NCBI GenBank assembly: GCA_949291515.1
Contig: CASEVY010000007.1
Coordinates: forward strand, 310,001 to 374,000
Origin: an uncultured bacterium
Lineage (GTDB): Bacteria > Elusimicrobiota > Elusimicrobia > Elusimicrobiales > Elusimicrobiaceae
DNA: 64,000 bases
Direction: 5' to 3'
The translations under genes and the position numbers were made by a program. Shown piece by piece: positions 31,775 to 41,077 of the stretch; the first letter of the stretch is position 1; each line of letters begins with the position of its first letter. The notes beneath the pieces were generated by a model, which saw nothing but the letters and a program-made list of their open reading frames with translations, did not search any database and was not told the origin of the DNA.

Positions 31775-34700
31775 GTGCTTAAAAAGATATTAAGGCTGTT
31801 TCTTAGCTTTTGTTTGATGACGGAAGGGCTGGGCCTAAACGCTTACGGCGCGCAGGCGGCAGCCCCTTCCGCCGCGCAGGAGCGCGACCAGGGATTTGAG
31901 AACTCGGTCTTTAAAGATCCCAATCGCTTCGGCGACGGGATAAAACTTTTTGAGCCTTCCAAATACGGCTTTTTGGCCGAGGATAAACCTCTCCTCTTGC
32001 CTTACGAGGAAGATTCTTCCGAAGACGAAGACGAATACTATAAATATAACCGCGCCTATTTGGAAAAAGTGATAAAGGATATGGACGGCGGCGTCCAACT
32101 TAGAGAACAAGCCACGGAGTATATCGAGATATTAAACCCGTCTCTGCTGTTGCCGATATACGGCACCACGATATCGATGACCGGCCGCAAGACTTTCGGC
32201 ATCAAATACGACGCCAAGAAATATAAAGAGAGCAAAAGCACCGTAACCGACCGCGATACCAGCAGCGTGGAATTTGAGCAGGAAATGCAGCTTAAGGTGC
32301 AGGGCAAAATAAGCGACAGAATCTTTGTCGACATCGATTATGACGATCAGCGCGAAGACGCCCAAAATATAGGGGTATCTTACAGAGGCAAGCCTGGCGA
32401 AATTGTTCAAAGCGCGGATTTCGGCGATATAGAGCTTTCGCTTCCGGGTACGGAGTTTATATCTTACAGCAAGCAGGTGTTCGGCGCGAAGATGCATTTG
32501 CAGTACGGCGACGCGCATTTAAGGCTTATCGGCAGCCAAAACAAAGGCGAGAATAAAAGCAAGCAATTTAAAGGGGACAGCGTCTTCGAAACGGTAAACA
32601 TCAAAGACTTGCAATATATCAGACGCAAATATTACGATTTGACTTTCGGCTATCAAACCGGCGCCAGCACCGATACCCAATGGACTTACGCCATAAAACA
32701 GGGTACGGAAAAGGTCTATATAGACGATCACACCAACGGCGGCTACCAGGTAGCCAGCAAGGCGGTAGACATAAAAACCGGCGCTGTCTACCCCACCAAC
32801 GGCGGAACGGCGGCGTTTAAGTTGCTGACGCGCGGCGTGGATTATACGATAGACTACAATCAAAATATTCTTATTTTTAATAACGGGCTAAGCGCGACGG
32901 ACGTGGTGGCTATAGATTATCAAAACTCGCAGGGCGTTTGGGCCAGCTCTGCCCAGCCGGACGGCTATCCCATACTAATAAAGACAAATAACGAACGTCC
33001 CTTGGTTTCAAACGACGAGCTGGATTATCAGTTGGAAATAAAGCGCTATTACAGCATCGGTACTACTCAAATTACGCGAGATGACGGGAGCGGGAATTTC
33101 ATTTTAAAATTGCTTGAATCCGACGGCACCGAAGTCTGCGCCGCAAATGACAGCAGGCCTTTTTGTCAGTTTACCGTAGATTATGATAAGGGTATATTTA
33201 AAATAGGCGGCAGATTCAGCGACGTCAGCTTATATAACGCCACGCCGGCCTCTTCCACAAACAGATATTTCTTTGTGCAGTATACCTCTACGGTAAAAAC
33301 TTACTTTTTGGAACCCGATGTCGTAGTCCAATCCGAAACGGTTAAAGTAAACGGCGCGACTATGGAGCGCAACAAAGATTATTATGTCGATTACGCTTCT
33401 GGTTTTATAACTTTTTACAATTCCGATTTGATAGGGTCAAACAGCGTGGTGGACGTTACTTATGATGTAGCGGGCGGAAGTGAGGATACCGCGCTTATGG
33501 GCGGGCGGTTCAATTATGATTTTACCGATAAAATATCCGTCGGCGCCAGCTTATTGAACGAATCCGGCAGCGAGCCCAAACGAGTACCCAATGTCGGCGC
33601 GACGACAAGCAGTTTGATGGCTATGGAGGCGGATTTTAAAGTCGACAATGTCGAAGTTGTAGACGGCGTACACGTAACATTGGGCGCGGAGGCTGCCCAA
33701 AGCAGAAAAGACGAAAACCTTTTCGGTTATGCGATGATAGACAGTATGGAGGAAACAAAAGAATACGTAAAAGCCTCCACCATATACAGCGATTGGAAGA
33801 TAGCCTCCAACCCCACCGCGGGCACCAACTTCTTTGACGCCATCAGGTGGGATTCGCAGGATATTCCAATGCTTCAGATCAATCCGTCGGCGATAGCCAA
33901 CGGCGACGACAAGCAAAATGTGTTGTTGATAGATTATGACTTCAGCATAGCGCAGGAGAAGGGCTTTGGCGACAGAGACGAAGTATCCATCGTCTATCCG
34001 ATAAGCAGTTCCGGAGTGGATTTCTCCAATAAGACATTGTTCGAACTGACTATGCAAGGCGAGGAAAACGGCCCGCTTATAAATATATCGTTCGGTACGA
34101 TAAACGAAATGTCGGACAATTACACGGATTACAGCGCACTGTTGGCCGACGGATTCTCGCTGGATCAGATCTTCCCCGTGTGCAGCAAATATTATGTCGC
34201 GGGAATGAATACGGTCCCCAAAACGGAAGATTTAAGATGTACCGGCAAACTGACCAATTCGGAAGATATGGGCTGGCTTTATATCAACCCGGACGGATCC
34301 TATCAAAGATACAATCCTTTCGCGCACAACGTATACAATCCTTGGCCTCAGCCTACGGGCGTGATAGAAACGCAGGATTTGAACGGCAACGGTTTATTGG
34401 ATTCGGAAGATTTGACTTCGGGCGGGAATTTTGGTTTCGCGGGGCAGGAAATTAACGGTCTTCCGGGCGGGGAGATAAATTTCAGCGGGTGGAAGACTTT
34501 TAATCAGGAAGTGGATTTCGGATCCGCGACGAATGTTTGGGGTACGGACTGGACTTCCATACAGCAAATGCGTATTACTCTTAAGAGAAACCCCAATGGC
34601 GGCAAACTTAAAGGACAAATAAAAATAGCTTCTTTGGGCGTATCGGGCAGCGTGTGGCAGCCTTTAGACACCGACGAGGAAGTCCTTTTAAGCTACGGCA

Positions 34701-37213
34701 TAAACAATGTCGACAATATGAACTATAAGCCTATCTTCAGCGATAACGGCGACGGCGGAGAAGTATTCCGCACCTTGTACGGTTCGGTAAACGATTTGAA
34801 GAAAGACGACGGCACTAATAATATTGAAGAACAATCTTTGGCCCTGCAATACGACTTCAGCAAAAACCCATTGCTTGATAAAGTTTCGGTGCAGAGGAAC
34901 TTCAGCGCGATGGACTTTTCCAAGCACAAACAATTCAGGTTCCTGCTTTACAATAACGGCGATATAGATGAAGATACATACTTCTTCCTGCGTATAGCGG
35001 CCGACGAAAACAACTACAGCGAAGTACGAATTCCGCTCGACTTTAAAGACGCCTGGCATTTATACAGTTTGGAGCTTATCGACACCAACGGCGACAATAT
35101 ACCCGACAGGTGGGAAAATGTTTCCAAGTACGACGCTACGGTTACCAATGAGGGTATGTTAAATTATAAGAGGGTAGGTATAGTAACCTCGGGCATTATG
35201 AAGAGCAGTGGCGCCACACCCAAGGGCGAGGTGTGGCTGGACGATATTTTCCTTGCGGAATCTATAGTGACCGTAGGCAACGCCTACATGGCGCAGGCGC
35301 AGGTAAGCGTAGATAACTGGTTCGACGCGGGCGGAAAAATAACTTATGTCGATGAGAACTTCCAAACGCCTGTAGCGGTGGCCGCCAATCAGAAAAATAC
35401 TCAGGAAGATTATTACTTTAAGTTTAAGAGATTTAAGAATTTGCCCATCAACGCAAAATATAACCGTTCAAATACCGTAACGCCTGACGTTTTGGGATAC
35501 GACAGCAGCAATACCGTAAGCCTTTTGGATAAAGGCGAGGTAAACCGCGACAGCGGAAGCATCAACGCCGAGTATATAAATTCCAACTTCCCGCAGATAG
35601 GCGTAAATTACTCTTTTGAAAACGCCGATTATCAAATGCTGGAAAGAAACGACGACAGCGATACTTACAGCCTTACGCTCAATCACACTGCCAAGAGCAA
35701 GGATAATATAATAAAAAGCCTTTCGGCGGGCACTTCTCTGGTAAAGAGCAAGATAGACTACAGCGATAATCAGCTTATCGCCGCGCAGGGCACCAGCTAT
35801 AACAGCGATACGACCACGCAGAATTATAATTTCAAGATGACGCTTTCGCCGTGGCAGGGTACTTCCATCGTGCCAAGCTATACCTTAAGCACCGCCGACG
35901 AAAAACGGAGATACTATGATGCTTCCGTAGGCATAGAAGAATTTAGAAACAAAAAATACAGCAAATCTGCCGCGGAGACGGCTTCTATCAGTACGGCTTT
36001 CAGGATAGCCCCGTGGCTTACGCCTACGGCCAGTTACAGCGTCAGCATTAACGAGAATAATAATCTTACTCCGACGTCATATAAAGTAAACGACAGCACT
36101 TATAACTTCGATATCGGCGACGTAAAAAGCATTAACAGAAGCTCTGAGGGGAACGTGTCTCTCTCTTTAAACGGACGCGATATGCTGCCCAAATCGAAAT
36201 TATTTTCCGCGCTTACGATATCCGGTTCCTACAGAATGCAGGACGGCGACGCTTGGGAAAATGTTCCAGATTCCTTCGAGACTTTAGACAAGCTGTGGCT
36301 TAGAAGTTCCATGGGCTTAAATTCGCCTTACAGTTACAGAAGCAGTATGACTCTGCGCGACACTTACAGCGCGGCTATGCGATGGTCGCCTTTTAAGGAG
36401 TACGGCTTTAGCGGAATGGCCGCGCCGATAAAGACTATTTCTATTATCAACAACTTCTCTCAAAGCTATCAGACCAGCGAGGATTTGGGCTCGCAATACG
36501 AGACGGTAACTTCCACTTTGCCGGACGTCGTTTTCTATATAGACGAATTGGAAAAACTGTTCGGTGCGTCCGATAAGATACTTTCCGGCACCAATTTAAA
36601 ACTTAAATATGCCTTATCGACAAACGAAACACTGGGCACAAGCTATAAAGAAGATATAGCCTACGGCGGCGATCTGCGCTTTGTGCTTTTTAATTACTTT
36701 GACACAACTTTAAGTTATACCCAACAGAAGCAAGATCAGACGGACCTGCTGGTCAATCAGCCTTTGGCGAGTTATCTTAGGAAAGATTTTTCCGCGCAGA
36801 CTTCTTTCTCGCACCGCGCTTTCCGTTTCACTCCGAAGATAACATATATCTATGACCGCAGCGAGGAAGTGGGCGACGTGCTGGTAGACAGCGTGGAGGA
36901 AATTGTGCCTAGCCTTAATGTCCGTGTGGATTTCAATTTGCCTTTCAGTTTCCGCCTTCCGCTTTTGGGCGCGCAGTATCTTATGACCAACCGCGTAATT
37001 TGGAATACCACCGCCAGCTATTCGCGCAGGCGGTCCTTTACCGTTGAGGAGAACCGCGACCTTTTGGACATAACCACAAGTTTGGACTACGAAATATCCA
37101 AAAATATGCGCATAACTCTTTCCGGCGCTTTCCAGAATTTCAAACATCTTTATATAGCGGAGGATTCCTACACCGCTTACAATATCGGTACGGTACTTAC
37201 GATACAGTTCTAG
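31775..37213 (+). CDS. SprA-like giant outer-membrane beta-barrel protein
   Basis: 1812 residues, GTG start with AGAGGA. Signal peptide about 1-25. The region about 150-300 closely follows SprA_N-type features: SISDRIFVDIDYDD-like text (KISDRIFVDIDYDDQRED), then GEIVQSADFGDIELSLPGTEFISYSKQVFGAKM-type elements (key GEIVQS, FGDI, SLPGTEF, FGAK) and YIRRKYYDLTFGYQ. Calcium-loop-like turns occur at about 867 (DLNGNGLLDSEDL) and about 1108 (DTNGDNIPDRW). The C-terminal 600 residues are alternating beta strands and the last residue is Phe (TVLTIQF), an outer-membrane barrel signature. SprA forms the type 9 secretion translocon in Bacteroidota; no other T9SS gene is visible here. Confidence 0.85.
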   Translation: MLKKILRLFLSFCLMTEGLGLNAYGAQAAAPSAAQERDQGFENSVFKDPNRFGDGIKLFEPSKYGFLAEDKPLLLPYEEDSSEDEDEYYKYNRAYLEKVIKDMDGGVQLREQATEYIEILNPSLLLPIYGTTISMTGRKTFGIKYDAKKYKESKSTVTDRDTSSVEFEQEMQLKVQGKISDRIFVDIDYDDQREDAQNIGVSYRGKPGEIVQSADFGDIELSLPGTEFISYSKQVFGAKMHLQYGDAHLRLIGSQNKGENKSKQFKGDSVFETVNIKDLQYIRRKYYDLTFGYQTGASTDTQWTYAIKQGTEKVYIDDHTNGGYQVASKAVDIKTGAVYPTNGGTAAFKLLTRGVDYTIDYNQNILIFNNGLSATDVVAIDYQNSQGVWASSAQPDGYPILIKTNNERPLVSNDELDYQLEIKRYYSIGTTQITRDDGSGNFILKLLESDGTEVCAANDSRPFCQFTVDYDKGIFKIGGRFSDVSLYNATPASSTNRYFFVQYTSTVKTYFLEPDVVVQSETVKVNGATMERNKDYYVDYASGFITFYNSDLIGSNSVVDVTYDVAGGSEDTALMGGRFNYDFTDKISVGASLLNESGSEPKRVPNVGATTSSLMAMEADFKVDNVEVVDGVHVTLGAEAAQSRKDENLFGYAMIDSMEETKEYVKASTIYSDWKIASNPTAGTNFFDAIRWDSQDIPMLQINPSAIANGDDKQNVLLIDYDFSIAQEKGFGDRDEVSIVYPISSSGVDFSNKTLFELTMQGEENGPLINISFGTINEMSDNYTDYSALLADGFSLDQIFPVCSKYYVAGMNTVPKTEDLRCTGKLTNSEDMGWLYINPDGSYQRYNPFAHNVYNPWPQPTGVIETQDLNGNGLLDSEDLTSGGNFGFAGQEINGLPGGEINFSGWKTFNQEVDFGSATNVWGTDWTSIQQMRITLKRNPNGGKLKGQIKIASLGVSGSVWQPLDTDEEVLLSYGINNVDNMNYKPIFSDNGDGGEVFRTLYGSVNDLKKDDGTNNIEEQSLALQYDFSKNPLLDKVSVQRNFSAMDFSKHKQFRFLLYNNGDIDEDTYFFLRIAADENNYSEVRIPLDFKDAWHLYSLELIDTNGDNIPDRWENVSKYDATVTNEGMLNYKRVGIVTSGIMKSSGATPKGEVWLDDIFLAESIVTVGNAYMAQAQVSVDNWFDAGGKITYVDENFQTPVAVAANQKNTQEDYYFKFKRFKNLPINAKYNRSNTVTPDVLGYDSSNTVSLLDKGEVNRDSGSINAEYINSNFPQIGVNYSFENADYQMLERNDDSDTYSLTLNHTAKSKDNIIKSLSAGTSLVKSKIDYSDNQLIAAQGTSYNSDTTTQNYNFKMTLSPWQGTSIVPSYTLSTADEKRRYYDASVGIEEFRNKKYSKSAAETASISTAFRIAPWLTPTASYSVSINENNNLTPTSYKVNDSTYNFDIGDVKSINRSSEGNVSLSLNGRDMLPKSKLFSALTISGSYRMQDGDAWENVPDSFETLDKLWLRSSMGLNSPYSYRSSMTLRDTYSAAMRWSPFKEYGFSGMAAPIKTISIINNFSQSYQTSEDLGSQYETVTSTLPDVVFYIDELEKLFGASDKILSGTNLKLKYALSTNETLGTSYKEDIAYGGDLRFVLFNYFDTTLSYTQQKQDQTDLLVNQPLASYLRKDFSAQTSFSHRAFRFTPKITYIYDRSEEVGDVLVDSVEEIVPSLNVRVDFNLPFSFRLPLLGAQYLMTNRVIWNTTASYSRRRSFTVEENRDLLDITTSLDYEISKNMRITLSGAFQNFKHLYIAEDSYTAYNIGTVLTIQF

Positions 37214-37224
37214 CGGCATTGTTT

Positions 37225-37956
37225 ATGAATTGGGAATTTTTTATAAAAGCCCGCGATTTGTTTTTGCATATACTCTTCCCGCGCACCTGCTTTTGCTGCG
37301 GGCGGGATATTCCGAGGTCAAACCCGGCTTTGCTGTGTCGGGATTGTTCCAAGAAACTCGAACCAGGCGACGGGCTTGTCTGCCGCAGATGCGGACTGCC
37401 GCTGAAAAACGGCGGGGCCTATTGCTTTAATTGCCGAGGCGGAAAAGCCGCCAAATACAAATGTTCGTTTATACGTTCTTCGCTGGTGTTTAACGCGCCT
37501 TCAAGGGCTTTGATCCACTCGTTTAAATACGAAAAATATACCGATATAGCCAAATTCTTCGCCGCTTTGATGTATAAAACATATAAGGAAAATCCGCCTT
37601 ATTTTGAAGCGGAGTTTATGACGCCCGTACCCATACACTTCCGCCGCCTGAGGAAAAGAGGTTTCAATCAGGCGCTGCTTTTGGCGAAGGAACTCTCCGT
37701 TCATAACGGGCTTGAAGTCAAGGACATATTGATAAGAACGCGCAAGACAAAAAGCCAAACTTCGCTCGGGCGCAATGCTCGCAAAGAAAATATAAAAGAC
37801 GCTTTCGCCTTAAAAGCCGGAGCGGAAGTAAAAGGGCGGGCCTTTATTTTGATAGACGATGTCTGCACAACCGGCGCGACTTTGGAAGAATGCGCCCGCG
37901 TATTAAAGCGGTACGGCGCGCGGGAAGTTTTGGCTTTAACCGCGCTTAGAGAATAA
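37225..37956 (+). CDS. comFC: ComF-family phosphoribosyltransferase-like protein
   Basis: 243 residues from the ATG at 37225; a TTG six bases upstream is an alternative and neither has a strong RBS. N-terminal zinc-ribbon with eight cysteines (CFCCG, CRDC, CRRCG, CFNC, about 19-72) followed by a type I PRTase domain with the PRPP-loop LIDDVCTTGATLEE (about 210-223) and KTKSQTSLGRNARKENIKDAF. ComFC/GntX proteins take part in DNA uptake and recombination after transformation. Follows the SprA-like gene by 11 bases. Confidence 0.92.
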   Translation: MNWEFFIKARDLFLHILFPRTCFCCGRDIPRSNPALLCRDCSKKLEPGDGLVCRRCGLPLKNGGAYCFNCRGGKAAKYKCSFIRSSLVFNAPSRALIHSFKYEKYTDIAKFFAALMYKTYKENPPYFEAEFMTPVPIHFRRLRKRGFNQALLLAKELSVHNGLEVKDILIRTRKTKSQTSLGRNARKENIKDAFALKAGAEVKGRAFILIDDVCTTGATLEECARVLKRYGAREVLALTALRE

Positions 37957-37985
37957 CAATAATTGTGTTTTGCGGCCTTTGCGTT

Positions 37986-38885
37986 TTATTTCGACAAGAC
38001 GTATTTTATGGCTGCCAGCATTGAAGATTCGTCTGCAAGGTTTTTGCCGGCGATGTCAAAAGCGGTGCCGTGCGTCGGCGATACCCTTAAGAATTTAAGG
38101 CCTGCGGTTATGTGCACGACGGGCTCTTTGGCGGCCAGTTTAAGGCCGAGCAGCGCCGCGTCGTGATATGTCATCAAAATCGCTCCGCTGAGTCCTTTTT
38201 TATGGCGCTGCCATATGGTGTCTATCGGATATGGGCCGGATATGTTAAGACCTTCTTTTTTTAATTCTTTTACTGCGGGCATTATGGTTTTGATTTCCTC
38301 TTTGCCTATTTTCCCGCCGTCGCCGCTATGCGGGTTAAGGGCGGAAACTTCAAGGAGAGTATTTTTGCCAACGGTTTGCGCCAATATTCTCGCGGCCTTT
38401 TTAATTCGGTTTTTATCGATGGCTTCGCTTAAATCTTTTACGGCGTAATGCTCGGTTATTAATGCACAGACCAGCGGGCCGCTTTTAAACATCATAAGCG
38501 CGCCTTGTTTGGCGGCTTTGTCTCTAAGAAATTCGGTATGCCCCATATATTTTACGCCCGCCTTCTGCCAGGCTTCTTTGGATATTGGCGCGGTAACAAG
38601 GGCATCGGCTTGTTTTGCGAGCATTAAATCCACCGCCTTTTTAAGCGCTTTAAAGGAGATGTCGCCGCCGCGCTTTGAAGGTTTAAACCCCTGCGGAGCG
38701 CGGAAAGGGGATTTTATCTCAATATAGTTAATGTCGCCTTTAAGCGGGCCGAATTTTCTGAAGTTTTCAATATCGCCTATCAGCGTAAAGCCGGCCGCGC
38801 CCGGCTTAATCTTTTTTAAAGCCTTAAAAACGGTTTCGGGCCCTATTCCGTAAGGATCGCCCAAGGTTATTATTATTTTTTTCAT
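37986..38885 (-). CDS. pdxA: 4-hydroxythreonine-4-phosphate dehydrogenase family
   Basis: 299 residues, shorter than the usual 320-330. PdxA oxidises 4-phosphohydroxy-threonine in DXP-dependent pyridoxal phosphate synthesis. Visible: TLGDPYGIGPE (usual GDPAGIGPE), TAPISKEAWQKAG, GHTEFLRDKA (metal His), MTYHDAALLGLK (metal His) and RVSPTHGTAFDIAGKN (third metal His). PdxA2-type sugar-acid dehydrogenases share these motifs, so exact substrate needs context; no pdxJ is seen. The promoter appears to lie in the loop of the upstream terminator (38904-38909). Confidence 0.9.
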   Translation of the reverse strand: MKKIIITLGDPYGIGPETVFKALKKIKPGAAGFTLIGDIENFRKFGPLKGDINYIEIKSPFRAPQGFKPSKRGGDISFKALKKAVDLMLAKQADALVTAPISKEAWQKAGVKYMGHTEFLRDKAAKQGALMMFKSGPLVCALITEHYAVKDLSEAIDKNRIKKAARILAQTVGKNTLLEVSALNPHSGDGGKIGKEEIKTIMPAVKELKKEGLNISGPYPIDTIWQRHKKGLSGAILMTYHDAALLGLKLAAKEPVVHITAGLKFLRVSPTHGTAFDIAGKNLADESSMLAAIKYVLSK

Positions 38886-38890
38886 AGATT

Positions 38891-38919
38891 AAAAAAGGGC
38901 GGGATTATACCCGCCCTTT
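38891..38919 (-). terminator. Terminator of the ppiC/surA operon
   Basis: AAAGGGCGGG (38894-38903) pairs with CCCGCCCTTT (38910-38919) around the 6-base loop 38904-38909; on the minus strand six T follow. Confidence 0.9.
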
Positions 38920-38931
38920 GAAGTAAAACAA
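38904..38931 (-). promoter_or_regulatory. pdxA promoter with -10 in a terminator loop
   Basis: On the minus strand the hairpin loop reads TATAAT (38909-38904), a perfect -10. TTGTTT (38931-38926) lies 16 bases upstream as a -35. Predicted start about 38897, 12 bases before the pdxA ATG. Confidence 0.5.
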
Positions 38932-38934
38932 AAA

Positions 38935-40143
38935 TTATTTCTTCTCTTCCGCTTTGGCGGCGGGTTCGGCCTTGGCTTTGTCGTCAGAGGCTTTCTCCTC
39001 GCTTTTTGCGGCTTGCGCTTGGCCTTGAGCGTTTGCCGGCTGCGAATATTCAAATTTAACCATTACTTTTATCTCCGCCTTATCTTTGAGCGAGGCCAAA
39101 TAATCGATATTCGCCTTCTGCATTTCGGTCGCGGCCAGGAACTGCGCCAGTTCGGGCTCTATATCTTTGTAGGTAAAGTCTTTCTGGGCCTTTTTTTCGT
39201 TAACTTTGATTATGTAGTATCCGTCGTCGGTTTTGATGGGGTCGCTTATGTCGCCTACTTTGATGTTAAAGACTTTCTCGTCGAACTCTTTGGGCATCAA
39301 ACCTTTAATCAAAATCATTTCGCCGCCGCTGGCCAGGGAGGCTTTATCGTCGGAATACTTTTCTATCGCCTCCAAAAACGTAACTTTGCCGGAAGTGATT
39401 TTCTTTTTAATGTCTTTGGCTTCCTTTTCCTTAAGTTTCCAGTTGGCCTGCGTCGCGTTTTTATCCACCTTTACAAATATGGGCGACAATTTGATTTGTT
39501 CCGCCGTAAGCTGCGTAAGTTTCGCGGCCAAAGGTGCGGCCAGGGTTAGTCTTTCTCTCGAAAGTTTCTTTATTTCCGCTTCATTGCCTTTCATTAAAAC
39601 GCGTATATCGTCGTAGAGCTGTTCCGTTTGCTCTTTGGTAGGGGCTTTCGCTTTTTCCCTGGCGACGGCGTCAATCATTTTCTTTACGGCAAGTTGTTCT
39701 TTTATGCGGTTCTCAAATTGTTTGTAGGTAAGGCCCTCTTTTTTGAGTTCCGCATTAAATGCTTTTTGCGCTTCTTTTTCTGAAAGGGTTTTGCCGTTTT
39801 CGTCTTTTTCAAAACGTTTTTTGATTTCTATTACGTTCTCGTTGACTTCGCTGTCTTTTACTTTTATGTTCTGTTCTTTCGCCGCTTGTAAAAGAAGCTG
39901 TTCTATTATCATTTGGTTTAAAACTTCTTCTTTTATGGCCGTTACATTGTCTTGATTTTCCAGCAAGGCCGGGTTCTGCTTTTTGTAGACTTCCATAGTG
40001 GTATCTATTATCTTTTGATATTCGGAATTTAGAATCGGAGTTCCGTTTACCGTCGCTACGGTGGAATCCACCACTTTCGCGTTAAGCAGAGCCGCCCCTA
40101 AAAACAAGGCTGCCATAACTACGGTTATTTTATTTGCTTTCAT
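38935..40143 (-). CDS. SurA-like periplasmic chaperone/peptidyl-prolyl isomerase
   Basis: 402 residues. Signal peptide (MKANKITVVMAALFLGAALLNA region), SurA_N-type helical domain (about 25-190, starting VDSTVATVNGTPILNSEY), then a parvulin rotamase domain (about 225-340) with FLEAIEKYSDDKASLASGGEM and DGYYIIKVNEKK; C-terminus is an Ala/Lys/Glu-rich tail. SurA helps outer-membrane proteins fold; the giant barrel nearby is a possible client. Its start overlaps the upstream lipoprotein PPIase by 14 bases. Confidence 0.9.
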   Translation of the reverse strand: MKANKITVVMAALFLGAALLNAKVVDSTVATVNGTPILNSEYQKIIDTTMEVYKKQNPALLENQDNVTAIKEEVLNQMIIEQLLLQAAKEQNIKVKDSEVNENVIEIKKRFEKDENGKTLSEKEAQKAFNAELKKEGLTYKQFENRIKEQLAVKKMIDAVAREKAKAPTKEQTEQLYDDIRVLMKGNEAEIKKLSRERLTLAAPLAAKLTQLTAEQIKLSPIFVKVDKNATQANWKLKEKEAKDIKKKITSGKVTFLEAIEKYSDDKASLASGGEMILIKGLMPKEFDEKVFNIKVGDISDPIKTDDGYYIIKVNEKKAQKDFTYKDIEPELAQFLAATEMQKANIDYLASLKDKAEIKVMVKFEYSQPANAQGQAQAAKSEEKASDDKAKAEPAAKAEEKK

Positions 40144-40978
40144 TATCTGTTACCTCCACGCCGTACTTGCCTTTTAGTGAATTTAAGTAGGCGTCCATTT
40201 TTTGTCTTTCCAAAATTTCTTTTATACGGTCCTTAGCTTTATTATAGCTAAGTCTTTCTTCGCCCGTTTTCATTATTATATGAAATCCGCGCGGCGTTTT
40301 TATAAAGCCCTGCACCTGATAGGCCGGCGTATTGGCCGCCGCCACTTCTATTTGCGGCAGATATTCGCCCGGAATAAAAGGCGGCAGTTCTCCTTTATTC
40401 TCTTTGGAGACGGGATCTTTCGAAAATCTTTTTACCGCGTCTTGGAATGTCTGTTTCGTTTTTGCGTTGCGTATCGCGCGGGTAACGTCGGCCGCTTCTT
40501 TGGGGTCCTGAAGTACTATTTCCATAAGATAAATCTGATATGGATACTTATCGTGATAGGCTTTTATTTCCTCTTCGCTTACGGCGATGGTGCCGTCGTC
40601 ATGGAGTTTTTGGGCCATCAATCTGGAAAGCGAATACTCTTTGGCTTTCGCCAGGCTTCGCTTTTGTTGGTCCTCTATATCTTTTATTTCCTTAATGTAT
40701 TGAGGATTTTTTTCCAAGCCGTTGTCTTTGGCGGCTTTTATGATGAGTTTCTCGTTAATAAGGTAATTAAGGAAATTTTCCTTCCCTATATCGGTATCCA
40801 AATATTTTCTGAACGAATCGTCCAGTGAAGAGGCTTCCGCTTCGAAATATGCTTTTGTTATCGGCTCGCCCGCCACCGTCGCCAGCATTTCGTCGTTTTG
40901 AGAGTTGTCGCTTAGCGGCATTTTCTCGCAGGCGCACGTTATAAGCAGGGCCGCAGCCAAAAGAGTTAATTTCCTCAT
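40130..40978 (-). CDS. PpiC/SurA-like lipoprotein peptidyl-prolyl isomerase
   Basis: 282 residues. Lipoprotein signal with two candidate cysteines (LLITCAC; Cys17 most likely). SurA_N-type helical region (about 30-150) and a parvulin domain (about 150-255): YLMEIVLQDPKEAADV, FQDAVKRFSKDPVSKENKGELPPF (in blocks), TPRGFHIIMKTGEE. First gene of a two-gene chaperone operon; a predicted extended -10 places the transcript start on its ATG. Confidence 0.88.
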   Translation of the reverse strand: MRKLTLLAAALLITCACEKMPLSDNSQNDEMLATVAGEPITKAYFEAEASSLDDSFRKYLDTDIGKENFLNYLINEKLIIKAAKDNGLEKNPQYIKEIKDIEDQQKRSLAKAKEYSLSRLMAQKLHDDGTIAVSEEEIKAYHDKYPYQIYLMEIVLQDPKEAADVTRAIRNAKTKQTFQDAVKRFSKDPVSKENKGELPPFIPGEYLPQIEVAAANTPAYQVQGFIKTPRGFHIIMKTGEERLSYNKAKDRIKEILERQKMDAYLNSLKGKYGVEVTDNESK

Positions 40979-40984
40979 ACATAC

Positions 40985-40993
40985 AGTTTAGCA
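40985..40993 (-). promoter_or_regulatory. Extended -10 exactly 7 bases before the lipoprotein PPIase start
   Basis: On the minus strand TGC-TAAACT (40993-40985) precedes the ATG at 40978 with six bases between. The expected start equals the A of ATG; no Shine-Dalgarno sequence. Confidence 0.45.
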
Positions 40994-41077
40994 GTTTTAA
41001 AGCCGATAAGACAATAAAGTATGCCTGCGGGCTTTTCTTTCGCGCGGCGGCGGAGTGCGTTGCTATGAACTCGGTAT

